DNA from: Pseudomonas syringae
GTDB taxonomy: Bacteria > Pseudomonadota > Gammaproteobacteria > Pseudomonadales > Pseudomonadaceae
Reading direction: 5' to 3'
NCBI RefSeq assembly: GCF_000737245.1
Contig: NZ_JPQU01000089.1
Span: 1-64,000, forward strand
DNA length: 64,000 nt
The notes below the pieces were generated by a model that ran no database searches, was not told the origin of the DNA, and saw only the letters and a list, made by a program, of their open reading frames with translations. Each line of letters starts with the position of its first letter. Position 1 is the first letter of the stretch. The position numbers and the translations under genes are program-made. Positions 45,661 to 54,833 of this stretch are shown piece by piece.

Positions 45661-46893
45661 TCAGTGCTCGACAGCGAGAGCAGAGCCGTGCAAAAGCCGC
45701 AGGGCATGTTTGGCGATGATGGCGTTTTCATCAGTGGCAATAGTCCAGGCCGAAACCCGACTGCTACGGCGTGACAGGCAATTGCCTCGGGGGTGAGTGA
45801 CTTCATGGTCGCGCTCCAGCCCCAACCAGCTGCAGCCATTCAGAATGGCGTTGCGCACGTCAGTCGCGTGTTCGCCTATACCACCGGTGAACACCAGGGC
45901 GTCCAGCCCGCCCAGTACAGCAGCCAGCGCACCAATTTCCCGAACTACGCTGCGCACGAATAACGCTACGGCTTGCTTCGCCTCAGGCAACGGGCTGGCC
46001 GACAGCTCGCGCATGTCGCTGGAGATGCCGCCGGACACCCCGAGCAAACCGCAGCGGTGATAGAGCATCTGCTCCAGTTCCTGCGCACTCATGCCGCGCT
46101 CGCGCATGAGATACAGCAAAATCCCCGGATCCAGACGTCCCGGCCGGGTTCCCATGATCAGCCCATCAAGCGTGGAAAATCCCATGGTGGTGGCGCAGCT
46201 GACACCGTTGCGCATCGCGCACAAGCTGGCGCCATTGCCCAGATGAGCCACGATCGTCCTGCCCTGCGCCGCACGCGGGTCGCAATCAGGCAAGACGCTG
46301 GCGATGTATTCGTAGGACAGCCCATGAAAACCATAGCGGCGCACGCCCTGTTCAGTCAGCTCTCTGGGCAAACCGAAGCTGAACTCCAGAGGATCCAGCG
46401 TGTGATGAAAGGCTGTGTCGAAACAGACGAACTGGGCGAGCCCCTGATGTTGCTGCGCCAGATAAACAATGGGGGCCAGACACAGAGGCTGGTGCAGCGG
46501 CGCCATCGGAATCAGTGCCGTCATTTCGTCCAGCAGTGCCTGGTCGACCTTGGCAGCGACTGCCGTGCGCTGGCCCCCATGAACCACACGATGCGCCGCT
46601 GCGACGATCTCACCGTCTATGGTGCGGGCCATCCAGTCCATCAACTTCGCCAGCGTCAAAGCGTGATCGGGCGGGTCACTGCAAGGCCACTCATCCTCCA
46701 GACAGGCGCCGCTCAGTGTACGTTCAAATTCCAGCCGCTCGGTTTGGTGCTCCATGACAATGCTGCCATGCCCAATGCTCTGGACCGGCTGCTCGTGATG
46801 CACCTCAGCGCTGTACAGCGAGAACTTGAGGCTGGATGAGCCGGCATTGAGCACCAGCAAGAGGGCCAGTGACGAGCCGGGGTTAAAGATCAT
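45661..46893 (-). CDS. ackA: Acetate kinase
   Basis: A 410-residue acetate kinase, transferring phosphate from acetyl-phosphate to ADP. Family motifs are LVLNAGSSSLKFSLY (ASKHA phosphate 1), CFDTAFHHTLD (catalytic Asp/His), YGFHGLSYEY and VFTGGIGEHA. It has a few extra N-terminal residues (MIFNPGSSLAL) that look like a partial repeat of the NAGSS motif. The start codon directly follows the usp stop (TAAATG). No pta is adjacent: acetyl-phosphate comes from the phosphoketolase. Confidence 0.93.
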   Translation of the reverse strand: MIFNPGSSLALLLVLNAGSSSLKFSLYSAEVHHEQPVQSIGHGSIVMEHQTERLEFERTLSGACLEDEWPCSDPPDHALTLAKLMDWMARTIDGEIVAAAHRVVHGGQRTAVAAKVDQALLDEMTALIPMAPLHQPLCLAPIVYLAQQHQGLAQFVCFDTAFHHTLDPLEFSFGLPRELTEQGVRRYGFHGLSYEYIASVLPDCDPRAAQGRTIVAHLGNGASLCAMRNGVSCATTMGFSTLDGLIMGTRPGRLDPGILLYLMRERGMSAQELEQMLYHRCGLLGVSGGISSDMRELSASPLPEAKQAVALFVRSVVREIGALAAVLGGLDALVFTGGIGEHATDVRNAILNGCSWLGLERDHEVTHPRGNCLSRRSSRVSAWTIATDENAIIAKHALRLLHGSALAVEH

Positions 46894-47805
46894 TTACCAC
46901 CCAATCTGTCGAGGATTGACCGCCAACAGACTGCCGTGCAGGTGATGGGCAACGTGTTCGGTGGTGCTGCCCAACCACTTTCTCCCCGGCCCCCGATGCA
47001 CGGTCCCCATCACCGTGATGTCCACCGTTTCAGACCGAGCGAACGTCGTGATAACCCTGGCCGGGCTGCCCATTACCATGTGCTTGCGGTCATCGGGAAC
47101 GCCATACCGGCTCGCCAGAAGGTCAAAAGCCTCGCGCTCGACGGCATACACGCTGTCGATGAACTCGGTAGTGAAGTCCATGTCGCCTTCCGCACCAAAG
47201 ATGTATGAAAGATCGTAAGCGTAGAGCAGATGAAGTTCGGCATTGCACTGAGTAGCGAGCTTGTTGGCAGCGGCAATGATGCTTTCGTTGAGGCCTTCGT
47301 ATTGCTCCTCAGGGAGGAATGGGTCAACTGCGGCCACAATCCTGCGCGGCAGTGGGTGCTCCACATCAGCGACCAGATGCAGCGGCACCGGGCTGTCGTG
47401 CAAGAGGCGCACATCAAGAGAGGTGAACAATATTCGGGTCAGCCAGGATTCGTGCTCCAGATCCTTGATCACCAGCGACGGTTGCAACTCCCGGATATGC
47501 TCCATTAGCTCATCCAGTGGCCGCTGAACCCAGAGCACTTCAGTGGTCACATGGATGCCCGCATGGCGCATCGGTAGCGCCAGCTGCTCCAGCCATTCGC
47601 GATGACGATCCAGATAACCTTCGCGCATGTCCTCCAGAGCGCGTTCATTGACCAAGCCTGCGGTGGCGATGCTGTCGACATAATCGAAGGCAACGATGTG
47701 CAGCGGCAAGTCCTGTGCTTTGGCCAGTGCCTGAGCGCGGGCAAACGCCGGGGTCTTCTTCAGTTGCGATGGCGCGATCAGCATTAAACGACCTGAGTCA
47801 GACAT
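46894..47805 (-). CDS. Universal stress protein, tandem UspA domains
   Basis: A 303-residue UspE-like protein with two Usp domains (about 1-150 and 155-303). The second ends with the ATP-binding pattern MGTVHRGPGRKWLGSTTEHV. It is closely similar along its whole length to the Usp at 61212-62120 (for example SWLTR-LFT-LD-RLLHD), pointing to duplication. GGAGG lies before the ATG. It is co-transcribed with ackA. Its role is probably ATP-dependent signalling or protection in growth arrest. Confidence 0.9.
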   Translation of the reverse strand: MSDSGRLMLIAPSQLKKTPAFARAQALAKAQDLPLHIVAFDYVDSIATAGLVNERALEDMREGYLDRHREWLEQLALPMRHAGIHVTTEVLWVQRPLDELMEHIRELQPSLVIKDLEHESWLTRILFTSLDVRLLHDSPVPLHLVADVEHPLPRRIVAAVDPFLPEEQYEGLNESIIAAANKLATQCNAELHLLYAYDLSYIFGAEGDMDFTTEFIDSVYAVEREAFDLLASRYGVPDDRKHMVMGSPARVITTFARSETVDITVMGTVHRGPGRKWLGSTTEHVAHHLHGSLLAVNPRQIGW

Positions 47806-47855
47806 TTCACACCTCCATCATTTCAGTTGGATGCGCAGCACGGTGGGTTGATGCG

Positions 47856-48809
47856 CTACTCAATGTGGGTAATTTTTCCGGCACCGGACACACCCGCGGC
47901 GTCCGGCTTGACGATCAGTACGCTGCAGGGCGCGTGCGCCAGAAGTAATTCGGCAGTATTCCCCACCACCTTCTCCAGGTTGTGGCGAGGCAAAGTACCC
48001 ATCACCAGCAAGTCGATGTCAGTGCCTCTGACAAATGTGCTGATGGTGGGCTGAGGTACTCCAGTCAGGAAGTGTCTGCCCTGCGCATTGATTGCGTGAC
48101 GATCACACAGCGAAGTGAACGCCTCTTCATGGGCCTCTCGCAAAGCTTCGGCAAAGCCGGTCTCGATGGGCATGGCGCCCAACATCGTGAAACCTGAGGC
48201 GTAGATCGCCGACCAGTCGTAGGCGTACAGCACGTGTAACTTGGCGCCCCATTGCCCAGCCAGTTCTCGTGCGACCGCAACGATTCTGTCATTGAGTCTC
48301 AGGTCGGCGTCCCGGGTTCGGTACAAGTTGACCGCAGCCAGCACTTTTCGGGGTAAAGCGTGCCGACTCTGGGTCACGAACTGGACAGGACAAGCGCATT
48401 CGCGCAGCAAGTGCCAGTCCAGCGGTGTTGCAAAGACCCGCTTGAACCCGGGCTCATGATGGACATCCTTGATCAACATCGACGGTTGAATGGTTTTGAC
48501 GTAATCACTGATCTCTTCAAGGAAGCGTTCAGCCCACAGCACATGCACCGAGCAATCCAGCCCCTGATCGCGTTCGAAGCTGACTTGCTGCTCCAGCCAG
48601 CGGCGATGGCTTTGCAGGTAACTCTCGCGCAACGTGGTCAAGGTGTCATGATCAAACAGGCCAAGCACCTCCAAAGACCTGATAAAGTCCACGGCCAGAA
48701 TGCGCAACTCTGCGCCGCTGGCCTTGGCAAGTGCCACTGCCCGTTCAAACGCAGGTGTGCGTTGCATTTTTGATGAGGCGATCAGCAAAATCGGTGGCGA
48801 CTCGTTCAT
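47856..48809 (-). CDS. Universal stress protein, tandem UspA domains
   Basis: A 317-residue tandem-Usp protein, more divergent than the other two. It opens with PPILLIASSKMQRTPAFERA and its second domain ends GTLPRHNLEKVVGNTAELLL, retaining the G-x9-G-N-T nucleotide pattern. First gene of the usp-usp-ackA-xfp operon, with an FNR-like box about 92 bases upstream. The ATG at 48809 is preferred to an upstream GTG. Confidence 0.9.
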   Translation of the reverse strand: MNESPPILLIASSKMQRTPAFERAVALAKASGAELRILAVDFIRSLEVLGLFDHDTLTTLRESYLQSHRRWLEQQVSFERDQGLDCSVHVLWAERFLEEISDYVKTIQPSMLIKDVHHEPGFKRVFATPLDWHLLRECACPVQFVTQSRHALPRKVLAAVNLYRTRDADLRLNDRIVAVARELAGQWGAKLHVLYAYDWSAIYASGFTMLGAMPIETGFAEALREAHEEAFTSLCDRHAINAQGRHFLTGVPQPTISTFVRGTDIDLLVMGTLPRHNLEKVVGNTAELLLAHAPCSVLIVKPDAAGVSGAGKITHIE

Positions 48810-48900
48810 GGCAGTCGTGCTCCTGACCACGTCAGTGAAAAGGCCTCTAGGCTTTGAGCCTCGGCACAGATCGAGTCTGAATGGATCGCCTGCGTCTAAT

Positions 48901-48914
48901 CTGACTTAGATCAG
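48901..48914. promoter_or_regulatory. FNR-like box between usp operon and K+ channel
   Basis: CTGACTTAGATCAG matches the TTGAT-N4-ATCAA pattern with one mismatch at each outer edge and one inside. It lies in the divergent gap, about 92 bases from the usp ATG and 86 from the channel ATG, so it could serve both. Weaker than the other boxes. Confidence 0.45.
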
Positions 48915-49000
48915 AAGAACCCGTCGACTTGACGGTTTGATGGGATCTACGCGTCGAGGAAACGACACCACAACCGGCCAGCCCGGAGAGGCTTTTTTGC

Positions 49001-49450
49001 ATGATCGTCATTACACTTATCAACTCGATAATCATCATCACCGTGGTCGTCATTCATTATGAATGTCTGCTGCGCTTGAACAGGCTGATGCCAAGGATGA
49101 ACATCTGGCACCGTTTTCGAGTGGTCATCGGCGTACTGGGTGCATTGGTCGCTCACGCAATCGAGGTGTGGGTGTTTGCGCTGGGTTATTACCTGATGAA
49201 CCAGTCTGAAGATCTGGGGAGTCTGACGGGCAACTTTGATGGCAGTTTTATGGACTCGGTGTATTTCTCGTTCACCACCTACACAACGATCGGATTCGGG
49301 GATATTGCCCCGCTCGGCCCTCTCAAATACCTCACGGGCCTTGAAGCGCTGACAGGGCTGGTGATGATTACCTGGACAGCGTCATTCCTGTTTCTGGAAA
49401 TGCAGAAGTATTGGAATGATAAAGAACACGGCTTACGCAAGAAGAACTGA
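49001..49450 (+). CDS. Small potassium channel-like protein
   Basis: A 149-residue membrane protein with a first helix (2-20), a second (about 41-65), a re-entrant pore with the selectivity filter TTIGFGD (95-101), and a last helix (about 110-130). TxGFGD is the classic K+ filter. It has no RCK/TrkA gating domain, and the charged tail is short. As part of the stress island it may release or equilibrate K+ during energy limitation. The start at the ATG 49001 is inferred from the first helix. Confidence 0.85.
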   Translation: MIVITLINSIIIITVVVIHYECLLRLNRLMPRMNIWHRFRVVIGVLGALVAHAIEVWVFALGYYLMNQSEDLGSLTGNFDGSFMDSVYFSFTTYTTIGFGDIAPLGPLKYLTGLEALTGLVMITWTASFLFLEMQKYWNDKEHGLRKKN

Positions 49451-49625
49451 CCACTTCATCACGACAGAGCCCTATTCCTTTGTATGATTTTCAACTTAAA
49501 CCCAATCCGAATGGATCTATAACTCGTCTATTATCAAGAACTGGGCCCCGTCTATCCAATCAAGCCCCCCTAGGGTTGGCTGACCGCTAAGCTAACTGGA
49601 CATGAATCTATCCAGGAGCCATCTT

Positions 49626-50375
49626 ATGGCTGGCAATATGCCCATTAAGCCGGATACGAGTTGTTCCAGTTGCAGGGTTCGTGAACTGTGTCTTTCGGTA
49701 GGCCTCAAACCTGCCGACGCGGCACGGCTGTCGGAAATCATTCCACAACGGCTAAAAATCAAAAAAAACGCAGCACTCTTTCATGCAGGAGAGCCTTTTC
49801 GTTCGCTGTATGCGGTGCGCTATGGATGCTTTAAAACCACGATTTCGTCCGAAGATGGACGTGAGCAGCTTACTGGTTTTCAAATGCCGGGAGAGTTACT
49901 CGGCATCGATGCCATTAGCCGTAATCGTTACGCGTGCGATGCCGTAGCCCTTGAAGACAGCGAGGTCTGCCCTATTCATTTTGCCCAGCTTGAGCGTTTG
50001 TCTCGCGAACTCCCCTCACTGCAGCACAATCTGAACCAGACCCTCAGCCAGGAGGTGGTCAGGGACCACGAGATGCTGCTGTTACTGGGCAACCTCAATG
50101 CAGAAGAAAGGCTGGCTGCATTCTTTCTCGATCTATCAAAACGTATGGAATGCCGCGGCTATTCTCCGAATGCATTTGTACTGCGCATGACCCGAGAAGA
50201 TATCGGTTCCTACCTGGGCCTGCGGCTTGAAACCATCTGCCGCGCCATCGCTTTTTTGCGTTCCAACGACATCGTCAAGGTGTCAGGACGGGCCGTGGAG
50301 ATTCTCGACCCGACACGCTTGAAGGCTTTATTGGCGGGCAAGGCGGACGATCACATCGCCAGACGCGCTATTTAA
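49626..50375 (+). CDS. FNR/ANR-family oxygen-sensing regulator
   Basis: A 249-residue Crp/Fnr protein. The [4Fe-4S] ligands are C13-x2-C16-x5-C22 plus a cysteine in SEVCPIHF (about 113), the arrangement of E. coli FNR. A cyclic-nucleotide-like beta roll, dimer helix and winged helix (MTREDIGSYLGLRLETICRAIAF) follow. In the recognition helix FNR has E-T-I-S-R; here it is E-T-I-C-R, so the TTGAT-contacting serine is replaced by cysteine while Glu and Arg stay. The ATG at 49626 has AGGAG eight bases upstream. It is likely the local controller of the surrounding box-bearing genes. Confidence 0.9.
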   Translation: MAGNMPIKPDTSCSSCRVRELCLSVGLKPADAARLSEIIPQRLKIKKNAALFHAGEPFRSLYAVRYGCFKTTISSEDGREQLTGFQMPGELLGIDAISRNRYACDAVALEDSEVCPIHFAQLERLSRELPSLQHNLNQTLSQEVVRDHEMLLLLGNLNAEERLAAFFLDLSKRMECRGYSPNAFVLRMTREDIGSYLGLRLETICRAIAFLRSNDIVKVSGRAVEILDPTRLKALLAGKADDHIARRAI

Positions 50376-50383
50376 GTCACCAC

Positions 50384-53300
50384 TCAGGATCTAGCCAGGC
50401 GTTGGCGACGATAAAAAAGACGCTTGGCGCACTCGGCCGCCACCATGTACGCAACACTGATGCTCAACACGGCAGCGAGAATATGTAGCGGCAGCGGAAC
50501 CAGACCCAGCCCTTGCGCCACTGGACTGTAAGGCAGCCCGATAGCGATCAGGCCGATACCCAGCGCGCTGTACACCAGCAAGCTGGACGGGCGACTGCGA
50601 TAAAACGGCTTGTAGGTCCGCACGATGAAAATCGTCAGTAACTGGGTCAGCAAGGACTCGACGAACCAGCCGCTGCGGAACAGTTCCGGGGCCATGCCCG
50701 CCAGCAGGTACAGAGAGCCAAAGGTGAGTATGTCGAACACGGTACTGACCAGGCCGAACACAACCATGAAGTTGCGGATTTCAGTCATGTTCCAGCGATG
50801 AGGCGTGTTTGCCCAATCGCGGTCCACGTTGTCACTGGCGATGCCCATTGAAGGAATGTCAGCCAGGAAATTGTTGAGCAGAATCTGTTTGGCCAGTAGC
50901 GGCAGGAATGGCAATGCCAGTGAGGCCAGGGCCATGCTGATCATGTTGCCGAAATTGGCGCTGGAAACGATGGCGATATATTTGAGGGTATTGGCGAAAG
51001 TATGCCTGCCCTCCTCAATCCCTTCGCGCAGCACGTCGAGATTGTGCTCAAGCAATACAAAGTCGGCGGCCTGCTTGGCCACGTCGGCAGCGTTTTCAAC
51101 CGATATCCCGATGTCTGCGGCCTGCAGCGCGGGCGCATCGTTGATGCCGTCGCCCATGTAGCCCACTACATGACCGGTCTTCTGCAGCGCGCGGATGATG
51201 CGCTCCTTCTGATTCGGGTCTATCTCGGCAAACAGCGTGGTCAGGGGGGCAAGGTTCATCAGCGCTTCGTCTTTCATCATGGCCAACTGCGAGCCGGTGA
51301 TGATTCGCGAGACCGGCAACCCCACCGCCTCAGCCACATGACGCGTGACCAGGTGGCTGTCACCGCTGATGATCTTGACCTGTACGCCCAGGGTGTTGAG
51401 GGTCGTGATGATGTTCTTGACCTCCGGTTCGGGCGGGTCGAAGAACAAGAGAAAGCCACGAAATGTCAGGTCCGTCTCGTCTTCTTTGCGGTAATGAGGC
51501 TGTTCCGGCAGTGCCCGGCTGCCAATCCCCAGCACGCGAAAACCCTGTTCGCTCCAGTCGGCAAAGCGCTCGCGAATCCCGGCGAGCGCAGCATCATCCA
51601 GAGCCGAGGCCTGCGACCCGTTCTGCACCTGAGTACACACCTGCAGCACGCTTTCCAGCGCACCTTTGGTCACCATGAGCACGCTGGCATCAGGGGCATT
51701 GCCGACCACGACGCTCAGACGCTTGCGAATGAAGTCATATGGAATTTCGTCGCATTTAATCACCTTCAAGCACGCGGCCTCGCCATCGCCCGCCTGCATG
51801 ATCGCGTCGTCCAAAGCATTGGGCATCCCGGTTTGCAGGCTGGCGTTGAAAACGGCCAGCTGCAGAACTTGCGGATCCGCCGCGCCCTGGACATCCACTG
51901 CGCCGTCGAGGACCACGACACCCCGGGTCAATGTTCCGGTTTTGTCTGTGCAGAGCACATCCATCGCGCCGAGGTTTTCGATGGCATTGAGGTGACGGAC
52001 GATGACGCCCTTGGCTGCCATGCGCTGCGCGCCCTTGGCCAGAGTGATGCTGAGGATCGCGGGCAGCAGTTCAGGCGAAAGACCGATGGATAAAGCGATG
52101 GCAAACAACAGGGTGTCCAGCGTGGGGCGATGCAACAGGATGTTGATACCGCACACCAAAATGGTAATCACCAGCATGACCCGCAGCAGCAACCCGCCAA
52201 AATGCCGCAGGCCGCGCTCGAATTCTGTTTCAGGGGGCCGCAATGACAAGGTGCTGACGATACCGCCGATCGCACTCTGCTCGGCGTAGCGCGTCACCAA
52301 TACCTGAGCCGTGCCGCTGCGAACGGAGGTCCCCATGAACACACAGTTGTGGCGTGCCCCCAGACCAGCATCGGCAGCGCACTCGCCCGGCGCCTTTTCA
52401 ACCGGAAAAGTCTCACCGGTGAGCAGTCCTTCACTAACGAAGCAATCGACCGCCTGCAGCACACGACCATCGGCAGCAATCAGGCTACCCGCGCTCAGCA
52501 ACAAAATATCGCCGGGGACGACCTCCTGCGCATCCACCTCAACGCGGGTGCCGTCACGCAGCACAGTGGCTCGCAAGGCGATTTTTTTGCGCAGTTGCTC
52601 AACGGCGGTGCTCGCCCGATTTTCGTACCAGGCGCTGAGCATGGCGCTGATCACCACGATGCAACAGACAATCGCGGCATCCAGCCAATCGCCGATGACC
52701 AGCGCCACCAACGCACCGGCGATCAGGATCAGGACCAGTGGTGTGCGCATCTGCTCTAGCACCAGGCCGATGAATCCGCGGGGGCGACTGCGAGGCACGG
52801 CAGCGGCAACACTCAATCGTTTTCTGGCTTGTGCACTGCTTAGCCCGGTCATCGAAGCCTGCAAGCGCTCAAGCAACTCACTCACCGGACGACTCCAGTC
52901 ATCTAGGGTTGCAGGGCTCACCTGCTTATCCGCCGAGGCCTGCCATTCACGCCGCGCCAACCATAGGCCAGGCAGCATCGGCAGCCAGAAGGTCAAGCCA
53001 CGAAACAGCAACGTCGCCGACAGCGCTTCGGCAATCTCTACCCCGCCCCAGTGCAGGGTCACCACCAGTGCGGCCTCGAATGCGCCAAGTCCGCCCGGGA
53101 CAATGCCGATACTGCGCAACACACTGGCGAGCATGAAACCGGCAAACAGCGCGAAGGGTGCTGCGTCGACGCCCAAGGCACGCAGCAACACCCACAGCGT
53201 GGCGCTGTCCAGCACGATGATCGCCAGTTCCAACACAGTGATGCGACCTAACAAGGCTCGGCTGCGCACCAGCTTCATGTCTGCACCGGTCAGCAGCGCG

Positions 53301-53953
53301 AGGCCTTTGCGGACAATCGCGAAACGTTGACCCGGGACATGAGCGGCCAGGCTCGAGTTACCGGCCAGACTCGGGGCGAGCAACGCCAAGGCAAAACTGA
53401 CCAGCACAAACACCAGACAGGTGGCCATGACGGCGGCCGTTGCATGCCCCTGAAAAATCAGGACCAGCATGGCCACGCCGACAGACAGCACATAAGCCAG
53501 AAAATAGCCGGACAGATCCAGCACCAGACACGCCAGTACCACCGGCTTGGCAAAACCCAGGCGCACGAACGACGCCACTACAGCAAAGGCACCACTGATA
53601 CCTGACGACGGCAACGCTTGATCGACGAACAACTTCATCAGGCTCAGCCTGCCAGCCTGCCCCAGAGACAGATGCTGGTTGCCAGCCTTGAGAACGATCC
53701 GGAATATCTGGCCCTGAGCCGCGTAGGTCAGCGCTTGCAGGCCAAAGGCGCAGACAAGCCACAGGGGTTGCGCCTGGGTCAACTGCCTGGCGAAAGCTTC
53801 TGCATCGGTGAAATGAAGAGCCAGGCCGATGGCGGCCGCCAACATCGCGGCACCCAGTAGCCAAGTCATCCAGAGGGCGGGCCGACTGTAAGACTGCTGT
53901 AGCTCAACCGCATGGGCACCGGGTGGTTTGAGCTCAGGAGGTTCTGCGTTCAT
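50384..53953 (-). CDS. Fusion: UPF0104 flippase-like domain + P-type Mg2+/cation ATPase
   Basis: A 1189-residue two-part membrane protein. Residues about 25-335 form an eight-helix domain of the lysylphosphatidylglycerol-synthase/flippase-like family (UPF0104, YbhN-like), with its signature GIVPGGLGAFEAA (283-295). Residues about 350-1189 are an MgtA/MgtB-like P-type ATPase: LTGE (511-514), GLSPELLP (624-631), phosphorylation site D670 in DKTGTLT, KGA, MGDGINDAPAL, and the C-terminal helices. All catalytic residues are kept. The start at 53953 has GGAG seven bases upstream. The domains are in one continuous frame with no stop or shift. Lipid-coupled cation transport is an inference. Confidence 0.9.
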   Translation of the reverse strand: MNAEPPELKPPGAHAVELQQSYSRPALWMTWLLGAAMLAAAIGLALHFTDAEAFARQLTQAQPLWLVCAFGLQALTYAAQGQIFRIVLKAGNQHLSLGQAGRLSLMKLFVDQALPSSGISGAFAVVASFVRLGFAKPVVLACLVLDLSGYFLAYVLSVGVAMLVLIFQGHATAAVMATCLVFVLVSFALALLAPSLAGNSSLAAHVPGQRFAIVRKGLALLTGADMKLVRSRALLGRITVLELAIIVLDSATLWVLLRALGVDAAPFALFAGFMLASVLRSIGIVPGGLGAFEAALVVTLHWGGVEIAEALSATLLFRGLTFWLPMLPGLWLARREWQASADKQVSPATLDDWSRPVSELLERLQASMTGLSSAQARKRLSVAAAVPRSRPRGFIGLVLEQMRTPLVLILIAGALVALVIGDWLDAAIVCCIVVISAMLSAWYENRASTAVEQLRKKIALRATVLRDGTRVEVDAQEVVPGDILLLSAGSLIAADGRVLQAVDCFVSEGLLTGETFPVEKAPGECAADAGLGARHNCVFMGTSVRSGTAQVLVTRYAEQSAIGGIVSTLSLRPPETEFERGLRHFGGLLLRVMLVITILVCGINILLHRPTLDTLLFAIALSIGLSPELLPAILSITLAKGAQRMAAKGVIVRHLNAIENLGAMDVLCTDKTGTLTRGVVVLDGAVDVQGAADPQVLQLAVFNASLQTGMPNALDDAIMQAGDGEAACLKVIKCDEIPYDFIRKRLSVVVGNAPDASVLMVTKGALESVLQVCTQVQNGSQASALDDAALAGIRERFADWSEQGFRVLGIGSRALPEQPHYRKEDETDLTFRGFLLFFDPPEPEVKNIITTLNTLGVQVKIISGDSHLVTRHVAEAVGLPVSRIITGSQLAMMKDEALMNLAPLTTLFAEIDPNQKERIIRALQKTGHVVGYMGDGINDAPALQAADIGISVENAADVAKQAADFVLLEHNLDVLREGIEEGRHTFANTLKYIAIVSSANFGNMISMALASLALPFLPLLAKQILLNNFLADIPSMGIASDNVDRDWANTPHRWNMTEIRNFMVVFGLVSTVFDILTFGSLYLLAGMAPELFRSGWFVESLLTQLLTIFIVRTYKPFYRSRPSSLLVYSALGIGLIAIGLPYSPVAQGLGLVPLPLHILAAVLSISVAYMVAAECAKRLFYRRQRLARS

Positions 53954-54015
53954 GCCCACGCTCCGCGGTCTGTTCATCGGATCGCAGAATGTTGGTGCAT
54001 GGCCATTATGCGGGC

Positions 54016-54029
54016 TTGATACATGTCAA
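54016..54029 (-). promoter_or_regulatory. FNR-like box upstream of the ATPase fusion
   Basis: TTGATACATGTCAA is a full FNR/ANR-type dyad (TTGAT-N4-RTCAA). Its centre is about 69 bases before the ATPase ATG, so a start site 41.5 bases downstream would leave a leader of about 28 bases, ideal for class II activation. Confidence 0.7.
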
Positions 54030-54083
54030 ACCTGGCGATGACACGCCAGACATCCTTGTCCGGCGCATCACGATGTTCATGGC

Positions 54084-54623
54084 TCAGTCCGTGACGATAT
54101 CCACGGTCTTTTCCGGCTGCATCGCGTCTGCTTTCTTAGGCAGCGTCACTTTCAGAACCCCCGCTTTGAACGCAGCCTGAATATGCTCGGCGTCAACACT
54201 TTTAGGCAGTGCAAAGGCCCGCTCAAACGCACCATAGCGGCGCTCGGTCAGGTGATAGCTTTTGGATTTCTCTTCGTGATCCTGACGCTTTTCACCTTTC
54301 ATCAGCAGCGTGCCGTTGACGACTTTCACCGACAGTTGTTTCTCGTCCATGCCAGGTACTTCAGCGCTGACTTCATAAGCCTTCTCGCTTTCCACAATAT
54401 CGACCGCAGGGCTTTGGGTGCGGACGAAGTCAAGGTTCCAGAAAGGATCGGCGTCGAATCGTTGTTGCCTGGAAAACATCGATGGCATGTTCGTCAGGTC
54501 CTGGAACAGATGTTCAAACTGGCGACGCATTTGCTCGATGGGATGCCAGTGTCCAGAGTCAATGGCGACATCTCGATTGCGCACGTCGGTATCAGGGGTG
54601 ATTTTTTTCAGCGAATGGGCCAT
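54084..54623 (-). CDS. Hsp20/alpha-crystallin small heat-shock protein
   Basis: A 179-residue small chaperone. An N-terminal region with aromatic residues (PFWNLDFV) leads to the alpha-crystallin domain (about 68-165: VDIVESEKAYEVSAEVPGM, then ERRYGAFERAFALPKSVD and the A/GVL motif FKAGVLKVTLPK). The C-terminal tail lacks a clear I-x-I motif. The ATG at 54623 (MAHSLKK) has GAGG about ten bases upstream. Preceded by an FNR-like box, and followed by the ATPase promoter. Confidence 0.92.
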   Translation of the reverse strand: MAHSLKKITPDTDVRNRDVAIDSGHWHPIEQMRRQFEHLFQDLTNMPSMFSRQQRFDADPFWNLDFVRTQSPAVDIVESEKAYEVSAEVPGMDEKQLSVKVVNGTLLMKGEKRQDHEEKSKSYHLTERRYGAFERAFALPKSVDAEHIQAAFKAGVLKVTLPKKADAMQPEKTVDIVTD

Positions 54624-54726
54624 GGCAGTGTCCTCGGATGGAAGTGTGGGTCTTTGAAGCAAGCCATCGCAGCGATAGCCAACTTTGAAGCTCCCTTTCA
54701 ATTTCCTCCGCTGGCGCAGCCGCGAC

Positions 54727-54740
54727 TTGATAAAGATCAG
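54727..54740 (-). promoter_or_regulatory. FNR-like box upstream of hsp20
   Basis: TTGATAAAGATCAG differs from a perfect FNR dyad by its last base. Centre about 111 bases before the hsp20 ATG, allowing a start site near 54692 and a leader of about 70 bases. Confidence 0.65.
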
Positions 54741-54819
54741 AAAAACTCACAGCTGCCATATGGCCCGTTTGCACGCCCCGCCAGGCACGGCCTGGGCACT
54801 CCAGGAAGCCGGTGCCTTG

Positions 54820-54833
54820 TTGACTTTTATCAA
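54820..54833 (+). promoter_or_regulatory. FNR-like box upstream of the OprI-like gene
   Basis: TTGACTTTTATCAA is a full dyad of the FNR/ANR type (TTGAC allowed). Its centre is about 82 bases before the lipoprotein ATG at 54909; a start site near 54868 would leave a 41-base leader, with TAAGGT at the -10 position. Confidence 0.65.
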
